IMG/VR virus record: IMGVR_UViG_3300047548_000225
Span: 1 to 45,080 of that record
DNA length: 45,080 bases
Reading direction: 5' to 3' (one strand)
From: a virus
Shown here: piece by piece, positions 11,998-18,744 of the stretch
Layout: each line of letters begins with the position of its first letter
Numbering within the stretch: position 1 is the stretch's first letter
Made by a program: the position numbers and the translations under genes
Notes under the pieces: generated by a model
Database searches by the model: none
The model's input: only the letters and a program-made list of their open reading frames with translations
What the model was told of the DNA's origin: nothing

Positions 11998-12266
11998 TGA
12001 ATGCCAAACCCTGCCCATTCTGTGGGTTACAAATAGATCCTAATGATATTGATACACTCTATCCCTCTGGTATCGGCTGGAAGGAAGATATCTGGGACGG
12101 AGAAGGCAACGTATTTCGCCACTATGTATCCATCCATAAGGAAGAACTACCAAGAGAACAGTGGTGCTATAAGATCGTCTGCAATGAACATTATGGTGGT
12201 TGCGGTGCTCAAATGTCTGGCGATTCGAAGGAAGAAACCCTACAGAAGTGGAATAAAAGAACATGA
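11997..12266 (+). CDS. Lar-type restriction alleviation protein
   Basis: 89 aa with the Lar-family layout: N-terminal KPCPFCG, a second metal site CNEHYGGCGA and the ending GDSKEETLQKWNKR. Lar of the Rac prophage weakens type I restriction by affecting modification; the family is common in phages. Assignment rests on the motif pattern only. Confidence 0.75.
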   Translation: MNAKPCPFCGLQIDPNDIDTLYPSGIGWKEDIWDGEGNVFRHYVSIHKEELPREQWCYKIVCNEHYGGCGAQMSGDSKEETLQKWNKRT

Positions 12267-12442
12267 ACACTATTAAATACGATAACGAAACATCACTACC
12301 CCACTTCATGGATCAGTACACCATCCAACGACTGGAACGAATCGTCTATTTCGAGTCTAACTGTACTCCACAGAACACTAAACTAATTGAATCCTCCAAA
12401 GTGCTAATCGAACACCTAAAGGCAGTCTGGGATATAAAATGA
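12263..12442 (+). CDS. Small hypothetical protein
   Basis: 59 aa, beginning MNTIKYDNETSLPHF and ending with a helix LIEHLKAVWDIK. Opens with an ATGA overlap and closes with another into the gene at 12439. The unbroken chain of overlaps supports it as real. Unknown function. Confidence 0.65.
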   Translation: MNTIKYDNETSLPHFMDQYTIQRLERIVYFESNCTPQNTKLIESSKVLIEHLKAVWDIK

Positions 12443-12627
12443 AGTGGCTCTACTATCGTTTTCTCTATCGTCGCCTAATGCAACTCGCTCATAGATTCGA
12501 CTGGCATCATATGGAAAGAAACCCATACATAGAGCCTGGAAAAATACACTACTGGTGCCACTGGTGTGGTCTCAGATCTACTATCGAAGTGAAGGAAAAA
12601 CATAATGACTCTATTATCTCACGCTAA
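12439..12627 (+). CDS. Small CxxCG protein
   Basis: 62 aa: basic N-terminal helix (WLYYRFLYRRLMQLAHRFDW), then HYWCHWCGLRS with one CxxC. The AHRFDWHH...WC.WCGLR pattern recurs in phages. Overlaps its downstream neighbour by 23 bases. Confidence 0.65.
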   Translation: MKWLYYRFLYRRLMQLAHRFDWHHMERNPYIEPGKIHYWCHWCGLRSTIEVKEKHNDSIISR

Positions 12628-13108
12628 AGAAGAATTCCGTGCAGCAGGTTGGACGGATGAAAATGGACAATTTAACGATGAAATGCAGGAAGCGATCTGC
12701 AATCATGTAATTAAACTACTAGAGGTGTTCTCTGATGAAGGTCACTCTGGCTCGTCTGCTCCCTATGCCATTAATCTCTTTAATCGTCTTGCAAAGTTCG
12801 AACCAATTGCTCCACTCACTGGAGAAGACTGGGAGTGGGTAGAAACGAGTCGTGGTGTTCTACAAAACAAACGTGCATCTCATGTGTTTAAGGATATTGA
12901 GACTGGTGAAGCCTATGATATTGATGGTAAGGTTTTCTGGGAGTGGGCTGGTACCAAGGAAGAACCCTACAAATCCTACTATACCTGTAGAGAATCAAGA
13001 GTACCAGTGACTTTCCCTTATAAAGTGCCTGAGAAGCCAGAATACGTTTATCGCTACTCTGATGCCGAACCACCTGCACCACCACAAACCGAAGCAGGAA
13101 TACTCTAG
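12605..13108 (+). CDS. Conserved phage protein of unknown function
   Basis: 167 aa. Contains HVIKLLEVFSDEGHSGSSAP (about 34-53) and LAKFEPIAPLTGEDWEW (64-80), then NKRASHVFK and a beta-rich C-terminus with a Pro-rich tail. These motifs mark a widely conserved phage family with no assigned biochemistry. Starts after GGAAAAACAT. Confidence 0.75.
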   Translation: MTLLSHAKEEFRAAGWTDENGQFNDEMQEAICNHVIKLLEVFSDEGHSGSSAPYAINLFNRLAKFEPIAPLTGEDWEWVETSRGVLQNKRASHVFKDIETGEAYDIDGKVFWEWAGTKEEPYKSYYTCRESRVPVTFPYKVPEKPEYVYRYSDAEPPAPPQTEAGIL

Positions 13109-13124
13109 TCTAAGGGAAATGAAA

Positions 13125-13412
13125 ATGCCGAACTATAAACATTACTGTAAAGAATGGGACTTTCTGGAGATAGACGAAGATTCTCCAGAATATGATGCCT
13201 GTCTCTGTGAAATCGACTCTGATGGTCGTGGTCCAGAATATATTGCAGGAGATCGAGTTCTTGTTAAACCCAATGGTCTATATGCCACAGTCATTAAACA
13301 AACTTTACACTATGATGGTCCAGAGTCATTTTGGGGTAATCTTCATCTTAGATATGATGATGGAATAGAAGGTACATCTAATAGCTGGCAGGTGGAGAGA
13401 TATAATGGCTAG
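13125..13412 (+). CDS. Hypothetical protein
   Basis: 95 aa. The ATG at 13125 is preferred to 13119 because TAAGGGA at 13111-13117 gives it normal spacing. Acidic, beta-rich C-terminus (AGDRVLVKPNGLYATVIKQT) that could be an SH3-like barrel. Not recognised. Confidence 0.65.
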   Translation: MPNYKHYCKEWDFLEIDEDSPEYDACLCEIDSDGRGPEYIAGDRVLVKPNGLYATVIKQTLHYDGPESFWGNLHLRYDDGIEGTSNSWQVERYNG

Positions 13413-13542
13413 ATTCTTTATAGTAAAACTAAGGATAGACGGTGAATTTTCACTACAAATCATTCGTGCAAAGAGTCGAGCAGAAGCAAAGACTAAGATA
13501 CCAGAGGGTGCTGAGATTATTAGTATAGAGGAAAGTAAATGA
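13405..13542 (+). CDS. Very small hypothetical protein
   Basis: 45 aa, starting MARFFIVKLRIDGEFS and ending EIISIEESK; a beta-alpha-beta pattern. GGAGAG precedes the ATG and its stop overlaps the next ATG (ATGA). Confidence 0.6.
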   Translation: MARFFIVKLRIDGEFSLQIIRAKSRAEAKTKIPEGAEIISIEESK

Positions 13543-13853
13543 GCCTAAAAGACCAAAATTTTACAAATAAACTCGCTCGTGATCCTAATCATAAGCAATG
13601 GACTACTGGAATAACCAATGATCAAATCATTGAATCCTACTGTGCCAGTCCGAGTGTCATGATGTCTCGATATAAACACCTATACATAGATGGAAAGTTC
13701 GCATCAATAACTCCCGACGAACTCGCTGCTGTACTATATCGTCTAAACGATGGAACCATTAACAAGTCTGGTGCCATTAAAGTCATTGACGAACTAGAAC
13801 GTCGCAACAAGGTCTTTGTTAACTTTATTGGAACATTACATGAGCAAGGGTAA
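13539..13853 (+). CDS. Hypothetical protein, paralogue of 14066
   Basis: 104 aa. Its N-terminus (FTNKLARDPNHKQWTTGIT) is nearly identical to that of the protein at 14066, while the C-terminal half is unrelated, so the pair arose by duplication with domain divergence. Coupled by ATGA. Function unknown. Confidence 0.68.
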   Translation: MSLKDQNFTNKLARDPNHKQWTTGITNDQIIESYCASPSVMMSRYKHLYIDGKFASITPDELAAVLYRLNDGTINKSGAIKVIDELERRNKVFVNFIGTLHEQG

Positions 13854-14079
13854 AGCATCAAATCAATCTCTATACAGTACAAATGATCTATCCACTCAGG
13901 TAAGAAAGAAAATTCGCTATGCCCAACCGAACACTACAGTAATGAATGACCACTGGAGAAAAGCAAAGGAAGCCGATCCTACTCTAGAGTACAGAATTAC
14001 ATTTTGCGAGTGGAAGAAAACCTATCTGAAAGAGTTCTATAAGCGTAAGGATAAAAGGAAACGTAATGAATCTAACTGA
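13840..14079 (+). CDS. Basic small protein
   Basis: 79 aa from the ATG at 13840, which overlaps the previous stop by 14 bases. Lys/Arg-rich throughout, ending KEFYKRKDKRKRNESN. Possibly nucleic-acid binding; not recognised. Confidence 0.62.
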   Translation: MSKGKASNQSLYSTNDLSTQVRKKIRYAQPNTTVMNDHWRKAKEADPTLEYRITFCEWKKTYLKEFYKRKDKRKRNESN

Positions 14080-14278
14080 TCCAAACTATGAAGCAAAACT
14101 CGCTCGATTCCCTAATCATAAGCAATGGACTACTGGGATAACGAAAGACGGTAGAGTATACATACAGGACGATAACTTCGAATATGATGCTCGTCTTTAT
14201 ATTGATGGCGACTTCTACGATCTAGAACTACAAGAGAGATACGCTAATGCCATAGCAGAGGTACTTAATAATGAGTAA
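14066..14278 (+). CDS. Hypothetical protein, paralogue of 13539
   Basis: 70 aa. Begins MNLTDPNYEAKLARFPNHKQ, then WTTGIT as in 13539; the rest (LYIDGDFYDLELQERYANAI) differs. GGAAACGT precedes it. Function unknown. Confidence 0.65.
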   Translation: MNLTDPNYEAKLARFPNHKQWTTGITKDGRVYIQDDNFEYDARLYIDGDFYDLELQERYANAIAEVLNNE

Positions 14279-14483
14279 AATTGAATCTCTAAGGCAAATC
14301 GTAAGAATCCAAGGTTATAATGGTAATTGGAACTATGATCCCTATATGCATGGTCTGTATAATGGTCTAGAAATGGCTCTGTCTATTATGGAGAAAAGGC
14401 AACCATACTTTAAAGAAGCACCAGAGGAATGGTTAGCCGATAAGAATACAGAGGATGTAGTAGTGAAAAGTGGCTCTATTTAG
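14271..14483 (+). CDS. Conserved small phage protein
   Basis: 70 aa. Contains LRQIVRIQGYNGNWNYDPYM and HGLYNGLEMALSIM, a recurrent signature in phage operons, and ends APEEWLADK. No biochemical role known. Last clearly overlapping gene of the operon. Confidence 0.7.
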   Translation: MSKIESLRQIVRIQGYNGNWNYDPYMHGLYNGLEMALSIMEKRQPYFKEAPEEWLADKNTEDVVVKSGSI

Positions 14484-14551
14484 TGTCCGTGTAGAGAATG
14501 GTGGACGAGACAACCATAAATATGTGTTTGGGATGAATACAAACCAGCAGC

Positions 14552-14845
14552 ATGGCATACAAAGAAAAAACCTGTCCTAGATGTGGAACTAAGCACACGA
14601 AGCGTGGCGAATACTGCTCTCGCTCCTGTGGGAATGTCCGTGAGTGGAACAAAGAACAGCGTCAGTCCGTTTCTGATGGATTAAGACAGTGGCATGCTAC
14701 TAGTGAGACTGCTGAGGTTGCTGCTCATAACTTTATCTCTGCTGGTCGTAATAAGACACCTGATCCCGTTGCTCCTCCTGTGCGAGTACCATTAGAGAGT
14801 AACCAGTTCATTGCCGATGGTTGTGTGTGGACTGACTGCGACTGA
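14552..14845 (+). CDS. Zinc-finger protein
   Basis: 97 aa. The N-terminal CPRCGTKHTKRGEYCSRSCG is a four-Cys zinc site; a helix (NKEQRQSVSDGLRQWHATSE) and a Pro-rich tail follow. The same architecture accompanies HNH/GIY-YIG target-recognition modules, but no nuclease domain is present. An ATAAATA element lies at about 14517-14523. The ribosome site is weak. Confidence 0.6.
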   Translation: MAYKEKTCPRCGTKHTKRGEYCSRSCGNVREWNKEQRQSVSDGLRQWHATSETAEVAAHNFISAGRNKTPDPVAPPVRVPLESNQFIADGCVWTDCD

Positions 14846-15101
14846 TCGTTACAGCAATCATTACCAGTTTTGTTACAATAAGAAGAGGTGGGTGGTTGTG
14901 CGAGTCCGTGTGTGCATTCCCTATACCCCTCCTGTGCGCTTTTCTGTGCGTGTCCAGTGCGCAATTGTGCGTTTTGAGTGCGCAATATGTGGATCTATGT
15001 CCGAAGAGTAGAGGACCAGGCAGCTAAAATCCTAATGGTCGTATGTGCGTCTCTGTGCGCAATTGTCCGTAAGTGTGCGAATTGCAAGATACAAAATAAA
15101 T
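14846..15101 (+). repeat. GTGCGCAATTG repeat region
   Basis: Non-coding. TGTGCG or GTGCG recurs about ten times between 14898 and 15084. The 15-mer GTGCGCAATTGTSCG occurs at 14957-14971 and 15055-15069, with partial copies at 14978 and 15075. The spaced copies upstream of the promoter at 15102 resemble protein-binding iterons, such as an operator or replication site. No gene seen. Confidence 0.5.
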
Positions 15102-15130
15102 TTGACATTTATTTGACTTTGGGGCATAAT
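15102..15130 (+). promoter_or_regulatory. Strong sigma70-like promoter
   Basis: TTGACA 15102-15107, 17-nt spacer, CATAAT 15125-15130. No gene follows before the terminator at 15201, so it may make a short RNA. Confidence 0.8.
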
Positions 15131-15136
15131 AACGGT

Positions 15137-15257
15137 GTCTAGGGATGATTAAGATAGATTAGTATTTCTATTCCCTACAAAAATAGTAAGAATTACAAGT
15201 AAAACCCTACTAAGAGCATGGTTATCGATAAAGACCATGACAACAGTAGGGTTTTTC
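15137..15257 (+). ncRNA. Candidate short RNA between promoter and terminator
   Basis: About 120 nt from the expected start of the 15102 promoter to the hairpin 15201-15257. The only frame is four codons. Candidate regulatory RNA. Confidence 0.4.
15201..15257 (+). terminator. Terminator-like hairpin, AGTAGGG type
   Basis: AAAACCCTACT (15201-15211) pairs with AGTAGGGTTTT (15245-15255), with an inner CATGGT/ACCATG pairing. Flanked by A and T tracts, so it could act in both directions. Confidence 0.75.
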
Positions 15258-15264
15258 GTATTCC

Positions 15265-15356
15265 CATGAGACCAGTAGGGTTATCGGTGAATAACCATGA
15301 TGCTGGTAGGGTTATTCCATCGGGATTTCTCTCGAATAACCATGACGACAGCATGG
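15265..15356 (+). repeat. Degenerate AGTAGGG / ATAACCATG hairpin repeats
   Basis: Further copies of AGTAGGGTTAT and AATAACCATGA in alternating orientation (around 15277, 15290, 15307, 15336), related to the 15201 hairpin. Non-coding. Confidence 0.5.
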
Positions 15357-15385
15357 TTGCCTTTAATTGACGTTTCGGGCATAAT
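15357..15385 (+). promoter_or_regulatory. Sigma70-like promoter
   Basis: TTGCCT 15357-15362, 17-nt spacer beginning TTAATTG, CATAAT 15380-15385. Confidence 0.8.
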
Positions 15386-15431
15386 AACGGTATGGCTGGA
15401 GAAATGACCAAAAACGAAGCGGGAGGCATTG

Positions 15432-15503
15432 ATGAAAGCAATCGTGGAGCCGAAACCGATTGAAATTTATTTTTCCAGAAAGTTGCAAAAACGCTTGCCT
15501 TAA
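15432..15503 (+). CDS. Possible 23-residue peptide
   Basis: Starts MKAIVEPKPIEIYF. A strong GGGAGG at 15421-15426 sits five bases before the ATG and the 15357 promoter would transcribe it. The -35 of the next promoter lies in its last codons. Tentative because of size. Confidence 0.4.
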   Translation: MKAIVEPKPIEIYFSRKLQKRLP

Positions 15504-15523
15504 ATGCAACTTTGAGCGATAAT
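15495..15523 (+). promoter_or_regulatory. Sigma70-like promoter
   Basis: TTGCCT 15495-15500, 17-nt spacer with ATGCAA, GATAAT 15518-15523. Its leader AGTCTCATACGATAAGG is shared with the promoter at 17417. Confidence 0.8.
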
Positions 15524-15554
15524 AGTCTCATACGATAAGGAAAAGGAACCAAAA

Positions 15555-15773
15555 ATGAAAATTACTCGCAAATTTCTCGAAAATTTAAAATTCCGTGTTA
15601 TGGATGAAAATGATAAAATGGGTTTTGCTGGCGTCGGCTCTCCCGTTCCATTAATCGCTGAATTTGAAGACCGTTATTTGGTTATTATTGACGGTAAATA
15701 TTGCGAAATTATTGATACCGTTGAATTAGATCAAATTGATTTTTGCGATGATATTATCGCTCTCGGTTATTAA
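15555..15773 (+). CDS. Small hypothetical protein
   Basis: 72 aa, acidic, beta-rich (RYLVIIDGKYCEIIDTVELD). AAGGAAAAGGAACC precedes the ATG. Codons are markedly A/T-ending compared with the 7.5-14.5 kb operon, suggesting separate origin. Not recognised. Confidence 0.7.
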   Translation: MKITRKFLENLKFRVMDENDKMGFAGVGSPVPLIAEFEDRYLVIIDGKYCEIIDTVELDQIDFCDDIIALGY

Positions 15774-15792
15774 TATTATTAAGGAAAATAAA

Positions 15793-16059
15793 ATGCGTAA
15801 ATCAGATAAAATCTCGGCTCAGTTTGACGTTATTCAAAATTATTTGGAGTTGGTTGATACTGAACTTCAAAAACTTCCAGTTGAATTCGTAAATCAAAGT
15901 TCAGTTTATGATATTCATAATAAAATCTGTAATTTACTTGAAGAAATTGAAGAATTACACTACGAAACTTGCGCACCGATGGAAGCAGCCGAGGATGAGC
16001 GGGATGAAGAAATTCGAGTTTTGGAGCGACGACTGGCTGAATTAAAGTCAAGCAAGTAA
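15793..16059 (+). CDS. Coiled-coil hypothetical protein
   Basis: 88 aa from the ATG at 15793, with AAGGAAA upstream; the longer frame starts inside the previous gene. Highly acidic helices (NLLEEIEELHYETC; DEEIRVLERRLAELKSSK). Shares the A/T-ending codon bias of its upstream neighbour. Unknown function. Confidence 0.68.
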   Translation: MRKSDKISAQFDVIQNYLELVDTELQKLPVEFVNQSSVYDIHNKICNLLEEIEELHYETCAPMEAAEDERDEEIRVLERRLAELKSSK

Positions 16060-16068
16060 GCGGGAGCG

Positions 16069-16093
16069 ATAACCCTACTGAGAATGGGGTTAT
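16069..16093 (+). terminator. ATAACCC/GGGTTAT hairpin
   Basis: A 7-bp stem around ACTGAGAATGG, related to the AGTAGGG hairpins, placed after 16059 and before the next promoter. There is no long T tract, so termination is uncertain. Confidence 0.5.
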
Positions 16094-16105
16094 TCCAGAA
16101 AGTTG

Positions 16106-16134
16106 TTGACAAAAATGCAGTTTTCTGGAATAAT
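16106..16134 (+). promoter_or_regulatory. Sigma70-like promoter for the AAA+ gene
   Basis: TTGACA 16106-16111, 17-nt spacer, AATAAT 16129-16134; the leader contains ATACGATAAG as in other promoters of this region. Confidence 0.7.
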
Positions 16135-16166
16135 TCTCTCTATACGATAAGAAACAAGGATAAATT

Positions 16167-17066
16167 ATGACTCAAGTGACTGCTGTTCAATTCGACGCCA
16201 AGACTGGTAACTATTTTGCCAAAGTTGGCTCCAAAACGATCAAATCATATTCCAAAAAGTACGTGGAAAAGCGTCTCTCTTCCATGGTTGGTGATATTGA
16301 GCAAGCGATCGTTGTTGCTACTGAAAAGCAAAACAAGTATGGTATTAATGAGCGTTTCGGTTTTGTTGAGAAACTGGTGAACATGGTTGCTTCTGGTGTT
16401 CAACCATCGGCTGTTATTACTGGTGAAGGTGGACTGGGTAAAACTTATACCGTCACCAAAACCCTTGAAGCGAATGGCTACAAGGATATTTCTGATTTGG
16501 CTGATTTTCAAGTTGGCACCATTATCAATACCCGTAAGTGCTTCACTATGGTTAAGGGTTATTCGACTGCCAAGGGTTTGTATCGTACCCTTTTCGAAAA
16601 TAATAAGTCAATCATCGTGTTTGACGATTGTGATGCCGTTTTGAAAGACCCAGTTGCACTGAATTTGCTCAAAGGTGCACTTGATTCATACGGCAAACGT
16701 ATTATTAGCTGGAATGCCGATATGCGTGACGACGATTTGCCTCGTTCGTTTAACTTTGAAGGTCGTGTGATTTTCATTAGCAATATGGATCAAGACCGAA
16801 TTGATCAAGCGATTCGTTCACGCTCAATGATGATTGACCTTTCTATGTCGGCTGATCAAAAGATTGACCGCATGGAATTTATTGCAAATTCTGCTGAGTT
16901 TATGCCTGAGTTTGAACAATCTCACAAGCAAGACGCACTTGATTTGATCCGTGAATTGGCTAATGAAGCCAAGGAAATTTCTCTCCGTACTTTGATCTCG
17001 GTTACCAAAATCCGTGCTTCAAATGAAGACTGGAAAGAGATGGCTACTTATTTGCTGACTGCTTGA
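16167..17066 (+). CDS. AAA+ ATPase
   Basis: 299 aa. Walker A GEGGLGKT at 86-93, Walker B IIVFDDCD at 149-156, sensor-1 ISN at 204-206 and candidate arginine fingers in RSRS near 217-220. The N-terminal 80 residues are a basic domain of unknown type; a helical lid follows. The single ATPase domain resembles MoxR/loader-type phage ATPases, so substrate remodelling is likely, but the partner is not evident. It has its own promoter and AAGGA ribosome site. Confidence 0.82.
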   Translation: MTQVTAVQFDAKTGNYFAKVGSKTIKSYSKKYVEKRLSSMVGDIEQAIVVATEKQNKYGINERFGFVEKLVNMVASGVQPSAVITGEGGLGKTYTVTKTLEANGYKDISDLADFQVGTIINTRKCFTMVKGYSTAKGLYRTLFENNKSIIVFDDCDAVLKDPVALNLLKGALDSYGKRIISWNADMRDDDLPRSFNFEGRVIFISNMDQDRIDQAIRSRSMMIDLSMSADQKIDRMEFIANSAEFMPEFEQSHKQDALDLIRELANEAKEISLRTLISVTKIRASNEDWKEMATYLLTA

Positions 17067-17091
17067 CTATAATTGCAAAATGAGGCATAAT
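17063..17091 (+). promoter_or_regulatory. Sigma70-like promoter
   Basis: TTGACT 17063-17068, 17-nt spacer ATAATTGCAAAATGAGG, CATAAT 17086-17091; the -35 overlaps the AAA+ stop codon. Confidence 0.8.
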
Positions 17092-17136
17092 ATGTTCTAT
17101 GATGGAAACGGATACGAAAAACTGATGGAGATTAAT

Positions 17137-17352
17137 ATGACGAAAAATACACTGTACAAAGACAAGAGCCAGCTGCGTGCTGAGACTGCTGACTCTGTAG
17201 CAAAATTCCTCAAAGCGGGAGGCACGATCCAAGTGGTGAAAGCCCGTAAAGCACCGAAGCAGAAGATGAAGGCAATTGGCACTCGCCAAGCATCGACTGG
17301 CACTGGTGGATTCGCCACTGGCTATCCCCGTCGTAGCACTGTTGGTGCCTGA
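17137..17352 (+). CDS. Small basic protein
   Basis: 71 aa from the ATG at 17137, chosen because GGAG at 17127-17130 fits it and the promoter start lies near 17098. Lys/Arg-rich (VVKARKAPKQKMKAIG) with a Gly/Thr-rich end. Ends just before a terminator. Not recognised. Confidence 0.68.
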   Translation: MTKNTLYKDKSQLRAETADSVAKFLKAGGTIQVVKARKAPKQKMKAIGTRQASTGTGGFATGYPRRSTVGA

Positions 17353-17379
17353 TTTTCCTTGTTGTTTCCTTGAGTCTTT

Positions 17380-17406
17380 GACCCTACTCCGAGTAGGGTC
17401 TTTTTT
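17380..17406 (+). terminator. Rho-independent terminator
   Basis: GACCCTACT-CCG-AGTAGGGTC then six T. The clearest member of the AGTAGGG hairpin family. Confidence 0.93.
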
Positions 17407-17416
17407 CATTTAGGTG

Positions 17417-17445
17417 TTGTCTTTAATTGCAATCTGAGGCATAAT
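17417..17445 (+). promoter_or_regulatory. Sigma70-like promoter
   Basis: TTGTCT 17417-17422, 17-nt spacer TTAATTGCAATCTGAGG, CATAAT 17440-17445; leader AGTCTCATACGATAAGG, also found at 15524. Confidence 0.85.
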
Positions 17446-17476
17446 AGTCTCATACGATAAGGAAAAGGATACAACG

Positions 17477-18187
17477 ATGAAACTGTTTACGACTGGCAAC
17501 CCGAAGTTGATGAAGGGTACAAAGAAGGGTTATCTCTCATTCGTGCTGCATCTGGCACCTGCTAACCTGTCTGGCAAAGAAGTATGCCCCAAACGTACCG
17601 CTGGCTGTACTGCTGCATGCCTGAATACTGCTGGTCGTGGTGGCATCTTCAAAGCGGGAGAATCAACAAACGTCATCCAGCAAGCACGGATTCGCAAGAC
17701 TAAGCAATTCTTCGATTCACGTGATGTCTTCATGTTTGATCTAGTACGTGATATCAAGAATGCAATCAAGCAAGCAGAAAAGAAAGACTTGATTCCTGCA
17801 TTCCGTCTCAATGGTACATCTGACCTTAGCTGGGAGAAGTACAGCTGCAAACGTGATGGTGTTCAATACAAAAACATTTTCGAAGCATTCCCTGAGGTAC
17901 AATTCTATGACTACACTAAAGTACTCGGTCGTAAAGTGGCTGACATTCCTAACTACCATCTCACATTTAGCAATGCCGATGGCAATATCAACGATGTTCT
18001 GGGTGCAAAAGCAGCTGGATTGAATATCGCTGTTGTATTCCGTAAGGGTCTTCCTGAAAAGCACCTTGGATTGAAGGTGATTGATGGTGATGAAACTGAC
18101 CTGCGATTCTTGGATGAACGTGGAGTCATCGTGGGTCTAAAGGCAAAGGGTAAAGCCAAGAAGGACACTAGCGGATTCGTGGTTTAA
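17477..18187 (+). CDS. Conserved phage protein with Cys cluster
   Basis: 236 aa. Conserved blocks GNPKLMKG, GYLSFVLHLAPANLSGKEVC, GCTAACLNTAGRGG and RLNGTSDLSWE. Three to four cysteines around 37-48 (CPKRTAGCTAAC) could bind metal. The same block order occurs in a family found in many unrelated phages, with no proven activity. It has its own promoter and AAGGAAAAGGA. A long single gene between promoters in an accessory region suggests an independent mobile unit. Confidence 0.75.
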   Translation: MKLFTTGNPKLMKGTKKGYLSFVLHLAPANLSGKEVCPKRTAGCTAACLNTAGRGGIFKAGESTNVIQQARIRKTKQFFDSRDVFMFDLVRDIKNAIKQAEKKDLIPAFRLNGTSDLSWEKYSCKRDGVQYKNIFEAFPEVQFYDYTKVLGRKVADIPNYHLTFSNADGNINDVLGAKAAGLNIAVVFRKGLPEKHLGLKVIDGDETDLRFLDERGVIVGLKAKGKAKKDTSGFVV

Positions 18188-18215
18188 TGTCAAGCACTTT
18201 ATTTTCAGAAAAGTC

Positions 18216-18245
18216 TTGCCTTTAAATGCAACTTTCATGTATAAT
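18216..18245 (+). promoter_or_regulatory. Sigma70-like promoter
   Basis: TTGCCT 18216-18221, 18-nt spacer with AAATGCAA, TATAAT 18240-18245. Confidence 0.75.
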
Positions 18246-18275
18246 ATACGTATGAAATGTGATGAAAGGATGAAA

Positions 18276-18449
18276 ATGAAAAATCGCCTCGCTGAAGTCG
18301 TATACGCTCTCGTTGAATCTGGTGCTCTGGATGAATTGAATGATGGTGAAGGTGTCGGTTATGATGAAGCCTGTGACCTGCTGAATCTGACCGCTGATGA
18401 AAAATCGGCTGTGCTGGCTCTTATTGATGAAGATCTTCGGCTGTTCTGA
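18276..18449 (+). CDS. Small acidic protein
   Basis: 57 aa from the ATG at 18276, spaced correctly from AAAGGA (18265-18270). Earlier in-frame ATGs at 18252 and 18270 are less likely; 18252 would be at the transcript 5' end. Acidic helices (LVESGALDELNDGEGVG; SAVLALIDEDLRLF). Not recognised. Confidence 0.65.
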   Translation: MKNRLAEVVYALVESGALDELNDGEGVGYDEACDLLNLTADEKSAVLALIDEDLRLF

Positions 18450-18457
18450 TGAAAAAT

Positions 18458-18482
18458 ATGACCCTACGATGAGTAGGGTCAT
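18458..18482 (+). terminator. AGTAGGG-family hairpin
   Basis: ATGACCCTAC-GATGA-GTAGGGTCAT, a perfect 10-bp stem; no T tract follows, so it may be an operator or weak terminator. Confidence 0.6.
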
Positions 18483-18495
18483 ATCCAGAAAAGTG

Positions 18496-18524
18496 TTGCC
18501 TTTAATTGCAATCTGAGGCATAAT
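18496..18524 (+). promoter_or_regulatory. Sigma70-like promoter
   Basis: TTGCCT 18496-18501, 17-nt spacer TTAATTGCAATCTGAGG (identical to the one at 17417), CATAAT 18519-18524. Confidence 0.85.
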
Positions 18525-18555
18525 ATGTCTTATGATGAATGAGAAAGGAAACAAA

Positions 18556-18744
18556 ATGACTAACTCTGAATTGCTGAATGCTCTTGTCACTAAGATGGCT
18601 GAAGAAAAGGGATATGCCTACACCACTGGCTACCTACAGTCTTTTCTGATGCAGGTTATCTCGCAAACCACTAAGAAGACACAATCAACGATCCATTCAG
18701 ACTTGGTCTGGCACCTGAACAATCTACAAGGGGATGCAAAATGA
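18556..18744 (+). CDS. Small hypothetical protein
   Basis: 62 aa from the ATG at 18556, after AAAGGA at 18544-18549. Helical, with LLNALVTKMAEEKGYAYTTG and a C-terminal IHSDLVWHLNNLQ. Stop overlaps the next start (ATGA). Not recognised. Confidence 0.68.
   Translation: MTNSELLNALVTKMAEEKGYAYTTGYLQSFLMQVISQTTKKTQSTIHSDLVWHLNNLQGDAK

Noticed and set aside
14469-14580. GTG-start frame of about 36 codons between 14483 and 14552 genes
   Set aside because: No Shine-Dalgarno sequence and heavy overlap with the zinc-finger gene.
14811-15011. 66-codon plus-strand frame over the GTGCG repeats
   Set aside because: No ribosome site, overlaps the preceding gene, and composition reflects the repeats.
15201-15356. 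Possible CRISPR array in the AGTAGGG repeats
   Set aside because: Repeats are short, inverted, irregularly spaced and act as hairpins, not direct repeats with unique spacers.
15193-15552. 119-codon minus-strand frame
   Set aside because: It is the reverse of the hairpin repeats and three plus-strand promoters; no ribosome site.
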